Assembly (NCBI RefSeq): GCF_029589055.1
Contig: NZ_JARQZP010000007.1
Span: 1-64,000, forward strand
Direction of reading: 5' to 3'
From: Vibrio hannami
Lineage (GTDB): Bacteria; Pseudomonadota; Gammaproteobacteria; Enterobacterales; Vibrionaceae
Length of the DNA: 64,000 nt
Part shown: positions 45,112-55,240 of the stretch, one piece after another
Layout of the letters: each line of letters begins with the position of its first letter
Numbering within the stretch: the first letter of the stretch is position 1
Notes under the pieces: generated by a model
What the model saw: the letters and a program-made list of their open reading frames with translations, nothing else
Database searches by the model: none
What the model was told of the DNA's origin: nothing
Made by a program: the position numbers and the translations under genes

Positions 45112-45462
45112 ATTTAATTACCCAACGGATGTTAAAGAACAGAAAGCGGCGGGGAGTATACCAAAGATTTTTAAAAAGGGAAGTGGTTATTTTTTGTTCT
45201 CTTCGTAAGTGTATTTACGGGAATACCCGATTCCGTGAACCGCTTTTTTTAACGATGAGCGTGTAATAAATTTCTTCGTAGGGGCATGTTCACTAAATCG
45301 GGTACAACCGCAAACACATACTATCCCCTGAGATAAAAAGCTCTGCGACAAAAAATTAATGCCATTTTTGATTCGTCAGTATGAGACACAGAAAAGGTTA
45401 ACTGACGTACCTTATATGTTAATATCTCGCCCCTTATTTAGATTCAATCAGGTTACTCCCAA
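45112..45462. other. Intergenic region between divergent suhB and trmJ, with suhB promoter
   Basis: This 351-bp gap shows an extended -10 for suhB on the minus strand, TGGTATACT (45163 to 45155), without a clear -35. A T7 run lies at about 45245 and a few short inverted repeats are present. I see no gene, and no trmJ promoter I would call. Confidence 0.5.
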
Positions 45463-46191
45463 ATGTTAGATAACGTAAAAATCGTTCTTGTCGGAACATC
45501 TCACTCTGGAAATATTGGCTCAGCAGCAAGAGCGATGAAGGTGATGGGGTTGAGTAACCTGGTGTTAGTGGATCCTCAGTGTGAAGTCGATGAACAGACC
45601 TTAGCCCTGGCTGCAGGTGCCGGAGATATTGCTGAAAATGCAACCATCGTAGATACCCTTGATGAAGCGATAGAGGATTGCGGTTTAGTGGTTGGTTCTA
45701 GTGCTCGTTCCAGAACGCTTGAATGGCCGATGCTTGAGCCGCGTGAGTGTGGTGAAAAATTTGCGCTTGAAGGTGAAAAGCATCCTGTTGCGCTTATCTT
45801 TGGTCGTGAGCGTACAGGCTTAACAAATGAAGAGCTTCAGAAGTGCCACTTTCATGTATGTATTCCGGCCAACCCAGAATATAGTTCATTAAATCTTGCG
45901 ATGGCAGTTCAGACTCTATCTTACGAAGTAAGAGTTGCTTTCCTTGATCGTCAGAACTCAGTGCACCCGACGCAAGAAATAGAGTACCCACGTCACAAAG
46001 AGTTAGAGATGTTCTATCAACACCTTGAAAAAGTGATTATTGATACCCAGTTTATCTCAGAGGATAAGCCTAATCAGGTAATGAATAAGCTTCGTCGTCT
46101 ATTTAGCCGTGCACGACCAGAAATACAGGAAATCAACACTCTACGAGGCATTTTGACATCTGTAGAAAGAGCCGTTGAGAGCAAAAAATAA
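45463..46191 (+). CDS. trmJ: tRNA (cytidine/uridine-2'-O-)-methyltransferase TrmJ
   Basis: A 242-aa SPOUT methyltransferase that 2'-O-methylates position 32 of several tRNAs. Motifs: [19 protein letters not shown] (motif 1), [17 protein letters not shown] (motif 2) and [19 protein letters not shown] (motif 3, forming the SAM knot). Length equals the E. coli protein. It lies 111 bp upstream of the isc operon, the usual position in gammaproteobacteria, but is transcribed separately from the IscR-regulated promoter. Confidence 0.96.
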   Translation: MLDNVKIVLVGTSHSGNIGSAARAMKVMGLSNLVLVDPQCEVDEQTLALAAGAGDIAENATIVDTLDEAIEDCGLVVGSSARSRTLEWPMLEPRECGEKFALEGEKHPVALIFGRERTGLTNEELQKCHFHVCIPANPEYSSLNLAMAVQTLSYEVRVAFLDRQNSVHPTQEIEYPRHKELEMFYQHLEKVIIDTQFISEDKPNQVMNKLRRLFSRARPEIQEINTLRGILTSVERAVESKK

Positions 46192-46212
46192 CCATTATTT
46201 GAAAATGGTTAA

Positions 46213-46237
46213 ATACCTGACTGTTTTAGTCAAATAA
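46213..46237 (+). promoter_or_regulatory. IscR type 1 operator, distal site
   Basis: ATACCTGACTGTTTTAGTC followed by AAATAA matches the type 1 IscR motif ATASYYGACTRWWWYAGTCRRSTAT at all but about two positions. It lies 66 bp before the iscR start. [2Fe-2S]-IscR would repress here. Confidence 0.8.
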
Positions 46238-46262
46238 ATACTTGACCAATTTAATCGGGTAT
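46238..46262 (+). promoter_or_regulatory. IscR type 1 operator, proximal site
   Basis: ATACTTGACCAATTTAATC followed by GGGTAT matches 23 of 25 positions of the type 1 consensus and abuts the distal site directly. TTGACC within it could be the -35 of the isc promoter. Confidence 0.82.
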
Positions 46263-46302
46263 GAAAAACTTCCTGTAAATAGTTGTCGTGGATACGTGCA
46301 TT

Positions 46303-46804
46303 ATGAGACTTACATCGAAAGGAAGATATGCGGTAACAGCAATGCTGGATGTCGCACTACATTCACAGGAATCTCCTGTGCCTCTTGCTGATATTTCAGA
46401 GCGACAAGGGATCTCTCTCTTATCTGGAACAGCTTTTCTCTAAGTTAAGAAAAGCAGGGCTGGTAGCAAGTGTTCGTGGGCCTGGTGGAGGTTACCGCCT
46501 TGGAATGGATGCTTTCAAGATCTCTATCGGTACGGTGATTTCAGCAGTAGATGAGTCCGTTGATGCAACTCGTTGTTCCGGCAAAGGAGACTGTCAGGGA
46601 GGCACTCGTTGTCTGACGCATACACTTTGGCGAGACTTAAGCAACCGTATCAGTGATTTTCTCGATAACATTACGCTCGGCGAGCTAATGAACGATAACG
46701 AAGTATTAGAAATTTCAGACCGTCAGGAACTAGAACTGGTGGTTAATAGTGGATTTAAAACGACAACAAGCACTGCACCACTCAGTGCAAATGTACGCTC
46801 TTAA
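46303..46804 (+). pseudogene. iscR: Iron-sulfur cluster regulator IscR, frameshifted
   Basis: The reading frame from the ATG at 46303 ([20 protein letters not shown]) stays on family sequence up to QGISL, then runs to a stop at 46443. The rest of IscR continues in another frame ([19 protein letters not shown] onward) to 46804. Adding one TC unit to the run at 46412-46420 restores [12 protein letters not shown] and a 167-aa protein. The Rrf2 winged helix and the three cluster cysteines ([13 protein letters not shown]) are otherwise intact. IscR represses the isc operon when it holds a [2Fe-2S] cluster. If real, the lesion would derepress isc. Sequencing error is equally possible. Confidence 0.92.
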
Positions 46805-46832
46805 GCGCGGCAATTTTTCACTGGAGTAAAGA

Positions 46833-48047
46833 ATGAAACTGCCAATATATTTTGATTATTCAGCAACATGCCCAGTTGACCCAAGAGTAGCTGAAAAAAT
46901 GGTTCAGTTTATGACGATGGATGGAACGTTCGGTAACCCTGCGTCTCGCTCTCATCGCTATGGCTGGCAGGCGGAAGAAGCAGTAGACACTGCTCGTGAG
47001 CAAATTGCAGATCTGCTGAACGCAGACCCGCGTGAAATCGTATTTACATCTGGTGCTACGGAATCAGATAACCTTGCTATTAAAGGTATTGCGCACTTTT
47101 ATGGCAAGAAAGGCAAGCACATCATTACTTGCAAAACTGAACACAAAGCTGTTTTAGACCCATGTCGCCAGCTAGAACGTGAAGGCTACGAAGTCACATA
47201 TCTTGAGCCTGAATCAAACGGTATCATCGACCTGAACAAACTTCAGGACGCGATGCGTGAAGACACTATTCTGGTTTCCATCATGCATGTGAACAACGAA
47301 ATCGGTGTAATCCAGGATATCAATGCTATTGGCGATCTATGCCGCGAGCGTAAGATTGTATTCCATGTCGATGCCGCGCAATCAGCGGGCAAGCTACCAA
47401 TCGATGTACAGGAAATGAAAGTAGACCTTATCTCTCTTTCTGCACACAAAATCTACGGACCAAAAGGTATTGGCGCACTTTATGTTCGTCGTAAGCCACG
47501 TATCCGCCTTGAAGCTCAGATGCACGGCGGCGGTCATGAGCGCGGTTTCCGTTCTGGTACGCTTCCAACTCACCAGATTGTAGGTATGGGTGAAGCTTTC
47601 CGTATCGCAAAAGAGGATATGCAGAAAGATTACGACCATGCAAAAGCGCTGCGTGACAGACTTCTTGCCGGCCTTAAAGATATGGAAGCTGTTACTATTA
47701 ACGGTGACCTTGAGCAGCGTTTGCCTAATAACCTGAACATTAGCTTTGCGTTTGTTGAGGGTGAATCACTGCTTATGTCATTAAAAGACTTAGCGGTATC
47801 TTCTGGTTCTGCATGTACATCAGCAAGTCTTGAGCCTTCTTATGTACTTCGTGCTCTTGGCCTTGATGATGAACTAGCACATAGCTCAGTACGTTTTTCC
47901 TTCGGCCGTTTTACAACGGAAGAAGAAGTAGACTACGCGGTTGAACAAATCCTCGTAGCAGTTAATAAACTAAGAGAGATGTCCCCTCTTTGGGACATGT
48001 ACAAAGAAGGGATTGATTTGAACACTGTTGAGTGGGCTCATCATTAA
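46833..48047 (+). CDS. iscS: Cysteine desulfurase IscS
   Basis: A 404-aa PLP enzyme that takes sulfur from cysteine for Fe-S clusters and tRNA thiolation. The PLP lysine is in [15 protein letters not shown] and the persulfide cysteine is in [17 protein letters not shown]-terminal [15 protein letters not shown] and C-terminal WAHH are as in E. coli IscS (404 aa). It lies 28 bp after iscR with GGAG before the ATG, and starts the isc structural genes. Confidence 0.98.
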   Translation: MKLPIYFDYSATCPVDPRVAEKMVQFMTMDGTFGNPASRSHRYGWQAEEAVDTAREQIADLLNADPREIVFTSGATESDNLAIKGIAHFYGKKGKHIITCKTEHKAVLDPCRQLEREGYEVTYLEPESNGIIDLNKLQDAMREDTILVSIMHVNNEIGVIQDINAIGDLCRERKIVFHVDAAQSAGKLPIDVQEMKVDLISLSAHKIYGPKGIGALYVRRKPRIRLEAQMHGGGHERGFRSGTLPTHQIVGMGEAFRIAKEDMQKDYDHAKALRDRLLAGLKDMEAVTINGDLEQRLPNNLNISFAFVEGESLLMSLKDLAVSSGSACTSASLEPSYVLRALGLDDELAHSSVRFSFGRFTTEEEVDYAVEQILVAVNKLREMSPLWDMYKEGIDLNTVEWAHH

Positions 48048-48071
48048 TCTTGAGGAAGTGAGGAATTAATT

Positions 48072-48455
48072 ATGGCTTACAGTGAAAAAGTGATCGATCA
48101 CTACGAAAACCCACGTAACGTTGGCTCATTTGAGAAGGATGATCCAAATGTAGGTAGCGGCATGGTAGGCGCACCTGCTTGTGGTGACGTAATGAAGCTT
48201 CAGATCAAGGTAACACCAGAAGGTATTATCGAAGACGCTAAGTTTAAAACTTATGGTTGCGGTAGCGCAATTGCCTCAAGCTCATTGGTAACAGAGTGGG
48301 TTAAAGGTAAGAGCCTGGATGAAGCGGCTGCGATTCAGAACTCAGAAATTGCAGAAGAACTTGAACTTCCTCCTGTGAAAGTTCACTGCTCAATTTTAGC
48401 AGAAGACGCGATCAAAGCGGCCGTTTCTGATTACAAGAAAAAGCACCAAGAATAA
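48072..48455 (+). CDS. iscU: Fe-S cluster scaffold IscU
   Basis: A 127-aa scaffold on which [2Fe-2S] clusters are assembled. The three ligand cysteines are in GAPACGDVMK, KTYGCGSAIASS and VHCSILAEDA, with the conserved Asp in the first. LPPVK, the HscA recognition motif, precedes the last cysteine. Its partner IscS is 24 bp upstream and the chaperone HscA is downstream, although frameshifted here. Confidence 0.98.
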   Translation: MAYSEKVIDHYENPRNVGSFEKDDPNVGSGMVGAPACGDVMKLQIKVTPEGIIEDAKFKTYGCGSAIASSSLVTEWVKGKSLDEAAAIQNSEIAEELELPPVKVHCSILAEDAIKAAVSDYKKKHQE

Positions 48456-48497
48456 TAATTTTTAACTAATATAACGAGACAAAGATAGGGTTGTAGT

Positions 48498-48821
48498 ATG
48501 GCCATCACCATGACAGAAGCGGCAGCAAGTCGTGTTAAAGCATTCCTGGATAACAGAGGTAAAGGCTTAGGCCTGCGTCTGGGAGTAAAAACCACGGGAT
48601 GTTCAGGGATGGCTTACGTCTTAGAGTTTGTTGATCAGCTAAATGAAGAAGACAAGATGTTTACGGAAAAAGATGTAAATATCATTATCGACCCTAAGAG
48701 TCTGGTTTACCTTGATGGTACCGAACTCGACTTTGTCAAAGAAGGTCTCAATGAAGGTTTCCAGTTCAACAACCCTAACGTTAAAGACGAATGTGGTTGT
48801 GGTGAAAGCTTTACAGTTTAA
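48498..48821 (+). CDS. iscA: Fe-S cluster assembly protein IscA
   Basis: A 107-aa A-type carrier. The three conserved cysteines are in [11 protein letters not shown] and CGCGESF. Length and sequence match IscA. It transfers clusters to apo-proteins such as those with [4Fe-4S] centres. It lies 42 bp after iscU and 12 bp before hscB. Confidence 0.97.
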   Translation: MAITMTEAAASRVKAFLDNRGKGLGLRLGVKTTGCSGMAYVLEFVDQLNEEDKMFTEKDVNIIIDPKSLVYLDGTELDFVKEGLNEGFQFNNPNVKDECGCGESFTV

Positions 48822-48833
48822 TAAAGTTACTTC

Positions 48834-49337
48834 ATGAATCATTTTGAATTATTTGGGCTACCAATCCAGTTTAAGCTGGATGGTAGCCTTCTTTCTACTC
48901 AGTTCCGTGAGCTGCAAAAACGTTTCCATCCGGATAATTTTTCTACTGCATCAGAACGAGATCGCCTTCTAGCCGTTCAAAAAGCGGCACAAATTAATGA
49001 TGCCTATCAGGTTCTGAAAGATCCTATTTCCCGTATAGAATACATTTTGACTTTGAATGGGCTAGAGCTCAGCCACGAAAAGCAGACGGTAAAAGATCCA
49101 ATGTTCCTGATGGAGCAGATGGAACTGAGAGAAGAGCTTGAAGAGATCACATCTGATGATGCGCTTTTTGACTTTGACTCTAAGGTCAGCAAAATGTACA
49201 AACAGTATTTGGCTGAGGCAGAAAAAGAGCTGAATAATGCTCAGTGGGATCTCGCTGCTGACATGGTTAGAAAGCTAAAATTTATCGCCAAACTAAAAAA
49301 TGAAATCGAGCGGGTTGAAGACAAGCTTATGGCTTAA
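48834..49337 (+). CDS. hscB: Co-chaperone HscB
   Basis: A 167-aa J-type co-chaperone. The N-terminal J domain carries the HPD motif in QKRFHPDNFSTASERDR, and the C-terminal three-helix domain binds IscU. It brings IscU to HscA and stimulates its ATPase. The start MNHFELFGLP follows the family. hscA starts 43 bp later. Confidence 0.96.
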   Translation: MNHFELFGLPIQFKLDGSLLSTQFRELQKRFHPDNFSTASERDRLLAVQKAAQINDAYQVLKDPISRIEYILTLNGLELSHEKQTVKDPMFLMEQMELREELEEITSDDALFDFDSKVSKMYKQYLAEAEKELNNAQWDLAADMVRKLKFIAKLKNEIERVEDKLMA

Positions 49338-49380
49338 CCCCTTTAATGTTTTGAAGCGTGATACAGAATAGGGACGCTTA

Positions 49381-51234
49381 ATGTTACTTCAAATTGCAGA
49401 GCCGGGACAAACCCCTGCTCCTCACCAACAAAAATTAGCAGCAGGTATTGATCTAGGCACCACGAATTCATTGGTTGCTTCAGTACGCAGTGGTGAAGCT
49501 AAACCTTTGGTGGATGCCCAGGACAGAGCTATTCTTCCTTCCGTTGTACGTTATACATCTGAAGGGCATCAAGTCGGCCATGAGGCCAGAGAGTCGGCTC
49601 AGGTAGATCCGAAAAATACCATTATTTCAGTTAAACGTCTGATCGGGCGCTCTCTTGCTGACATCAACAAACGCTATCCGACTCTTCCTTATCAGTTTGA
49701 AGAGAGTGAAAACGGTCTGCCGCTTCTGAAAACAGAAGGTGGTGTGAAGAACCCTATTCAGGTTTCTGCTGACATATTAAAAGCGCTGAATGCACGTGCA
49801 GAAGAAACTTTAGGCGGTGAGCTTGAAGGTGTGGTGATAACTGTTCCAGCATACTTTGACGATGCTCAGAGAGCGGGAACTAAAGATGCAGCGACTTTGG
49901 CGGGTCTTAAAGGTTCTTCGCCTGTTAAATGAACCAACTGCTGCGGCCATCGCTTATGGTCTGGACTCAGGTCAGGAAGGCATTATCGCAGTGTACGACC
50001 TGGGTGGTGGTACGTTTGATATTTCCATTTTGCGTCTTTCGAAAGGCGTATTTGAAGTACTGGCTACAGGTGGTGATTCTGCTCTTGGTGGCGATGACTT
50101 CGATCATCTGGTGGCGGATTACTTCCAGTCTCAGATTGGCCTTGAATCACCGTTAACTGCTGAGCAAAACAGAGCGCTTCTGGATGCAGCTACTGAAGCG
50201 AAAATTGGCCTTTCTCAGGCTGAAACTATAGAGGTTTCGGTTCTTGGTTGGCAGGGTAAGTTGACTCGTGAACAGTTCGAATCTTTGATTCAGCCACTAG
50301 TGAAAAAGACCTTAATGTCTTGTCGTCGCGCTCTGAAAGATGCTGATGTAGATGCGGATGAAGTGATGGAAGTGGTTATGGTAGGTGGCTCTACCAGAAC
50401 ACTGCTAGTTCGTGAGATGGTTGGTGATTTCTTCGGCCGCACTCCATTGACCAGCATTAATCCGGATGAAGTTGTTGCTATTGGCGCAGCTATTCAGGCG
50501 GATGTACTGGCGGGTAATAAGCCTGACGCAGAAATGCTGCTTCTTGACGTAATTCCGCTATCTCTGGGTATTGAAACAATGGGCGGATTGGTTGAAAAAA
50601 TCGTCCCTCGTAATACCACTATCCCTGTCGCTCGTGCTCAGGAATTTACTACCTTTAAAGATGGTCAGACGGGAATGCTGGTACATGTTCTTCAGGGCGA
50701 ACGTGAAATGGTCGATGACTGCCGCTCGCTTGCTAAGTTCTCCCTGAAAGGTGTATTCCGCCAATGGCGGCGGGTGCAGCGCATATCCGCGTGACTTATC
50801 AGGTTGATGCTGATGGCTTGCTCTCCGTTACAGCAATGGAGAAGAGTACTGGTGTTCAGGCCGAAATTCAGGTTAAGCCTTCTTATGGCTTGAGTGACGA
50901 TGAAGTTGCTAACATGCTGAAAGACTCAATGACCTACGCGAAAGAAGATATGCTGGCGAGATCTCTTGCTGAGCAGCGCGTAGAGGCAGATCGAGTAATT
51001 GAAGGTCTTATTGCAGCAATGCAGGCAGATGGTGATGTTCTACTGAATGAAGAAGAGAGAGCCGAACTGTTGAAAGCCATTGAAGCATTGATTGAGCTGC
51101 GCAATGGTGATGATGCAGATGCGATAGAACAGGGTATCAAAGATACCGATCAGGCTAGTCAGGAGTTTGCTTCGCGTCGTATGGATATGTCGATTCGTAA
51201 AGCACTGGCTGGACAGTCAGTTGACAATGTTTAG
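49381..51234 (+). pseudogene. hscA: Fe-S chaperone HscA, with two frameshifts
   Basis: An Hsp70-type chaperone for IscU, broken in three frames. The first covers residues 1-177, with the ATPase motif [11 protein letters not shown]. At 49909-49911 an extra A changes [12 protein letters not shown] into a short tail ending at 49932. The second frame carries [15 protein letters not shown] and [10 protein letters not shown] up to the substrate domain. At 50751-50754 an extra GT disrupts [16 protein letters not shown]. The third frame runs to 51234. Removing the three extra bases gives a 616-aa protein, exactly the E. coli length. Two separate lesions in one gene, amid intact operon genes, point to sequencing error, but a true loss cannot be excluded. 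Confidence 0.93.
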
Positions 51235-51279
51235 ACCCAAATAAGTTTAAGCCCGATTTGAAATAAGGTAGAGAAAGTT

Positions 51280-51618
51280 ATGCCAAAGATAATTGTATTA
51301 CCGCACGAAGAGCTATGCCCGGATGGTGCGGTGCTTGAAGCTGATAGTGGTGAGACTGTTCTGGACGTCGCTCTAAAAAACGGTATTGGTATTGAGCATG
51401 CGTGTGAAAAATCGTGTGCTTGTACTACGTGCCATGTAGTGATTCGTGAAGGCTTTGACTCTCTGGAAGAGAGTGATGAACTGGAAGACGATATGCTGGA
51501 TAAAGCCTGGGGACTGGAGCCTGAATCTCGTTTAGGTTGTCAGGCTAAGGTTACTGATGAGGATCTGGTTGTCGAAATTCCAAAGTACACGCTAAACCAC
51601 GCATCAGAAGATCACTAG
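51280..51618 (+). CDS. fdx: [2Fe-2S] ferredoxin of the isc operon
   Basis: A 112-aa adrenodoxin-type ferredoxin. Cluster cysteines are in HACEKSCACTTCHVV and LGCQAKV, the C-x5-C-x2-C-xn-C pattern. It supplies electrons for cluster assembly on IscU. The start PKIIVLPHEELCPDGAV agrees with E. coli Fdx. It lies 45 bp after hscA and 24 bp before iscX. Confidence 0.97.
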   Translation: MPKIIVLPHEELCPDGAVLEADSGETVLDVALKNGIGIEHACEKSCACTTCHVVIREGFDSLEESDELEDDMLDKAWGLEPESRLGCQAKVTDEDLVVEIPKYTLNHASEDH

Positions 51619-51642
51619 AGACATTAAGAGGATGGAAAAGTT

Positions 51643-51837
51643 ATGAAATGGACGGATTCATTAGATATCGCGATTGAACTGGTAGATAAATTTCCGGAGA
51701 CTGATCCTAAAACAGTCCGTTTTACCGACCTGCATAAGTGGATTACTGAACTGGAAGATTTTGATGATGACCCGAATCGTTCAAACGAGAAGATTCTTGA
51801 GGCAGTGATTCTTTGTTGGATGGATGAAATGGATTAA
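51643..51837 (+). CDS. iscX: Fe-S assembly modulator IscX
   Basis: A 64-aa acidic protein ([19 protein letters not shown] and [15 protein letters not shown]) matching IscX (YfhJ). It binds IscS and iron and tunes cluster assembly. It is the last isc gene and is followed by a strong terminator. Confidence 0.96.
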   Translation: MKWTDSLDIAIELVDKFPETDPKTVRFTDLHKWITELEDFDDDPNRSNEKILEAVILCWMDEMD

Positions 51838-51875
51838 AGCGCCAGCGTCCAATTTTCTTAACAATTTTTGTTCTA

Positions 51876-51906
51876 AATAGAAGGGGTTATCCCTTCTATT
51901 TTTTTT
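51876..51906 (+). terminator. Terminator of the isc operon
   Basis: AATAGAAGGG pairs with CCCTTCTATT around GTTAT and continues into a T run. It lies 38 nt after the iscX stop. Confidence 0.93.
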
Positions 51907-52078
51907 GTAATAGTGTAGCTTTAATATCAACCTGTTTAAAAAGCTTCAACTGCCCACCCCGCAAGTAATTAAGGCTATATAAACGCCCTCCATCTCAGCT
52001 CGGTGAGAAAATATTGCAGTTGAATATGAATAAGGCAGCAGCAAGAGAAATGCTGCATATAAAAAGCAAGGAGAACTC

Positions 52079-53371
52079 ATGTCTACACAGATGTTAGTCA
52101 ACATTTCAAATCAAGCTGCAGCGCCTCATTGGGGCGAAAAAGCCATTCTTTCATTTGGCGATAGTGGCGCAACTATCCACCTGGATGAAACTCATGATCT
52201 TGGCGCAATTCAGAAAGGTGCCCGTAAACTCAATGCTCAGGGCATTAAATCTGTATCACTGCAAGGCGAAGGTTGGGGACTGGAAGAGATATGGGCTTTC
52301 TATCAGGGATATCGCGCTTCAAAAGGAGCCGTAGAAGTTGAATGGACACCATTAGCTGAAGCAGACGAGAAAGAACTAGAAGCAAGAATTAGAGCCACTG
52401 ACTGGGTTAGAGAAATTATTAATAAGCCAGCGGAAGAAGTGGCACCGCGCCAGCTTGCAACTATGGCTGGTGAGTTTATCAAATCCCTGGCACCAGAACA
52501 TGTGACTTACAAAATTGTAAAAGACAAAGATCTTCTCACTGAAGGTTGGGAAGGTATTTATGCAGTAGGTCGTGGCTCTGAGCGCACTTCGGCAATGCTA
52601 CAGCTTGACTACAACCCGACTGGTAACGACGACGCACCTGTATTTGCTTGCCTTGTTGGTAAAGGAATCACGTTTGATTCAGGCGGATATAGCCTGAAAC
52701 CATCAAACTTTATGACCTCTATGAAAGCCGATATGGGTGGTTCAGGTACCATCACAGGTGGTCTTGGTCTGGCAATCATGCGCGGGTTGAACAAGCGTGT
52801 GAAATTGATTCTATGTTGTGCAGAAAATATGATTTCTGGTCGAGCTCTGAAGCTTGGCGATGTCATTAAGTACAAAAACGGCAAAACCGTTGAGATCCTA
52901 AATACCGATGCAGAAGGTCGCCTTGTACTTGCTGACGGCTTGCTTTATGCGAGTGAACAAGAACCAGAGTTGATTATCGACTGTGCAACACTGACAGGGG
53001 CTGCAAAAAATGCGTTGGGTAACGACTACCACGCGCTAATGAGCTTTGATGAAGAACTTTCTCACATTGCGCTCGATAGTGCTCGTAAAGAGAAAGAAGG
53101 CCTGTGGCCGCTTCCTCTGGCAGATTTCCACCGTGGAATGTTAAGCTCAAACTTCGCCGACCTTGCTAACATAAGCAGCGGTGATTACACGCCAGGGGCG
53201 AGCACTGCGGCAGCATTTCTGTCCTATTTTGTGAAAGAGCACAAAAAAGGATGGTTACATTTTGACTGCGCTGCAACTTACCGTAAAACTGCTACAGATA
53301 AGTGGTCTGCAGGCGCAACCGGTATCGGTGTTAGGACGCTCGCGCGTATTCTGAACGAGCAGGCAAAATAA
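52079..53371 (+). CDS. pepB: Peptidase B (M17 leucyl aminopeptidase family)
   Basis: A 430-aa cytosolic aminopeptidase. The metal site is visible in [27 protein letters not shown] and [17 protein letters not shown], with the catalytic lysine and arginine included. Length matches PepB rather than the longer PepA. The ATG has AAGGAG upstream. It lies 241 bp after iscX and is probably separate from the isc operon because of the terminator between. Confidence 0.95.
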   Translation: MSTQMLVNISNQAAAPHWGEKAILSFGDSGATIHLDETHDLGAIQKGARKLNAQGIKSVSLQGEGWGLEEIWAFYQGYRASKGAVEVEWTPLAEADEKELEARIRATDWVREIINKPAEEVAPRQLATMAGEFIKSLAPEHVTYKIVKDKDLLTEGWEGIYAVGRGSERTSAMLQLDYNPTGNDDAPVFACLVGKGITFDSGGYSLKPSNFMTSMKADMGGSGTITGGLGLAIMRGLNKRVKLILCCAENMISGRALKLGDVIKYKNGKTVEILNTDAEGRLVLADGLLYASEQEPELIIDCATLTGAAKNALGNDYHALMSFDEELSHIALDSARKEKEGLWPLPLADFHRGMLSSNFADLANISSGDYTPGASTAAAFLSYFVKEHKKGWLHFDCAATYRKTATDKWSAGATGIGVRTLARILNEQAK

Positions 53372-53389
53372 TAATACTTATAAATAGGA

Positions 53390-53415
53390 GCTGCCCGGAA
53401 TTTCAACAGGGCAGC
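53390..53415 (+). promoter_or_regulatory. Stem-loop between pepB and ndk
   Basis: GCTGCCC pairs with GGGCAGC around a 12-nt loop, 18 nt after pepB. No T run follows. It may be a weak terminator or the 5' leader of ndk. Confidence 0.5.
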
Positions 53416-53447
53416 ATTAGAAAGATAAAGTAGTAAAAGGACACTCT

Positions 53448-53882
53448 ATGGCCCAGGAAAGAACATTTTCTATCGTAAAGCCAGATGCGGTTAAACGAAA
53501 TCTTATTGGTGAAATTTATCACCGGATCGAGCAAGCTGGTCTGCAGATTGTTGCAGCTAAGATGCTGCACCTGACACAAGAACAGGCTGCTGGATTTTAT
53601 GCGGAACACAAAGAAAAACCTTTTTTCGAAGATCTTAAAGCGTTTATGACTTCAGGCCCTGTCATGGTTCAGGTGCTTGAGGGTGAAGATGCAATCGAGC
53701 GCTACCGTACGCTAATGGGGAAAACAAATCCTGAAGAAGCGGCTTGTGGCACTATTCGCGCAGACTATGCACTAAGCATGCGTTATAACTCAGTTCACGG
53801 CTCAGACAGCCCTCAGTCAGCAGCTCGTGAAATAGAGTTTTTCTTCCCGGAATCAGAGATCTGCCCTAGACCTGCTGAATAA
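53448..53882 (+). CDS. ndk: Nucleoside diphosphate kinase
   Basis: A 144-aa enzyme that balances NTP and dNTP pools. The phosphorylated residue is H117 in [11 protein letters not shown]. The P-loop-free kinase features [31 protein letters not shown] and [14 protein letters not shown] are present. The position between pepB and rlmN matches related genomes. The ATG has AAAAGGA upstream. Confidence 0.97.
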   Translation: MAQERTFSIVKPDAVKRNLIGEIYHRIEQAGLQIVAAKMLHLTQEQAAGFYAEHKEKPFFEDLKAFMTSGPVMVQVLEGEDAIERYRTLMGKTNPEEAACGTIRADYALSMRYNSVHGSDSPQSAAREIEFFFPESEICPRPAE

Positions 53883-53902
53883 TCTAATCAGGTCTTTTCG
53901 CT

Positions 53903-53927
53903 CATTCCCACGCTCAGCGTGGGAATG
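53903..53927. repeat. REP-like palindrome between ndk and rlmN
   Basis: CATTCCCACGC and GCGTGGGAATG pair perfectly around TCA. It is the most symmetric copy of the repeat family also seen at 39366, 44078-44200 and 63445. It lies 20 nt after the ndk stop and could double as a transcription stop, though only a weak T tract follows. Confidence 0.75.
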
Positions 53928-54061
53928 TATATATAATCCCCAAAATTCAACACATCTCAATATAAACATCGTCTGATACACATCACACTTTTTCTTGTTG
54001 AAAACGCTCAAACGCTGTACAATTCGCGCCCCAGTTTTAAGTTCCATCGGTGAGAGGCAAC

Positions 54062-55180
54062 ATGACCATTTCAAAAGTCAATTTAATGGATTTTGATCGC
54101 AAAGGACTACGCGAATATTTTGCGCAAGAGCTTGGCGAAAAAGCATTCCGTGCAGATCAGGTCATGAAGTGGATTTATCACTTTGGTTGTGATGACTTCA
54201 ACCAGATGACGAACCTAAACAAGAAGCTACGTGAGAAACTTCTTGCAGTCGCTGAGATTAAAGCACCATACGTATCGGATGCTCAACACTCATCAGATGG
54301 CACCATTAAGTGGGCGATGAGAGTGGGCGATCAGGACGTTGAAACCGTATATATCCCGGAAGATGATCGTGCAACCTTGTGTGTATCGTCTCAGGTTGGT
54401 TGTGCATTGGAATGTAAATTCTGTTCAACTGCGCAGCAGGGTTTCAATCGCAACCTTAAAGTTTCAGAGATTATCGGTCAGGTTTGGCGCGCAGCGCGTG
54501 AAATCGGCTTGGAAAAAGAGACGGGTCGCCGCCCTATTACTAACGTTGTAATGATGGGCATGGGTGAACCTCTGCTAAACATGAAGAACCTGATTCCAGC
54601 ACTTGAACTAATGTTGGATGACCTTGGCTTTGGTCTTTCAAAGCGCCGCGTAACTGTGTCTACTTCTGGTGTTGTTTCTGGTCTTGAGCAAATGACCGGA
54701 AATATTGATGTTGCACTGGCAATTTCACTGCACGCACCAACGGATGAGCTTCGCCGTCAGATTATGCCAATTAATGATCGTTGGAACATCGAAGCGTTCC
54801 TGGAAGCGGTACGTACCTATATTGCGTCTACTAATGCTAACCGCGGTAAAGTAACCGTTGAGTACGTTCTGCTGGATCATGTGAATGATGACATGGAGCA
54901 TGCAAGACAACTCGCAGAGTTACTAAAAGATACACCTTGCAAAATCAACCTTATTCCATTTAACCCTTACCCTGGTTCACCATACAACAAACCAAGTAAT
55001 TCTCGTATTGACCGTTTCATGAAAACGTTGATGCAGTACGACAATACGGTGACGGTGCGTAAAACCCGTGGTGATGACATCGATGCTGCTTGCGGGCAGT
55101 TGGTAGGAGATGTGATCGACCGTACAAAACGCACAAAACAGAACCAGTCAGGGGAACCTATCCCAGTTAAAGCTATCTGA
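54062..55180 (+). CDS. rlmN: 23S rRNA and tRNA adenine-C2 methyltransferase RlmN
   Basis: A 372-aa radical SAM enzyme that methylates A2503 of 23S rRNA and A37 of some tRNAs. The cluster motif is CALECKFC, with the glycine-rich [12 protein letters not shown] following. The second conserved cysteine of the reaction lies in [10 protein letters not shown] near the C-terminus. The ATG at 54062 has GAGAGG upstream and gives the family start [11 protein letters not shown] start four codons earlier is rejected. Confidence 0.96.
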   Translation: MTISKVNLMDFDRKGLREYFAQELGEKAFRADQVMKWIYHFGCDDFNQMTNLNKKLREKLLAVAEIKAPYVSDAQHSSDGTIKWAMRVGDQDVETVYIPEDDRATLCVSSQVGCALECKFCSTAQQGFNRNLKVSEIIGQVWRAAREIGLEKETGRRPITNVVMMGMGEPLLNMKNLIPALELMLDDLGFGLSKRRVTVSTSGVVSGLEQMTGNIDVALAISLHAPTDELRRQIMPINDRWNIEAFLEAVRTYIASTNANRGKVTVEYVLLDHVNDDMEHARQLAELLKDTPCKINLIPFNPYPGSPYNKPSNSRIDRFMKTLMQYDNTVTVRKTRGDDIDAACGQLVGDVIDRTKRTKQNQSGEPIPVKAI

Positions 55181-55240
55181 GTATCTGAACGATAGCCATG
55201 GATTCGGAGTAACTCTGACATAAATAGAGAGTTGCTCCAC

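Noticed and set aside
49909..50754. Programmed frameshifting in hscA
   Set aside because: Neither site is a slippery heptamer, and the two shifts need different corrections (+1 and +2). Error or mutation explains them better.
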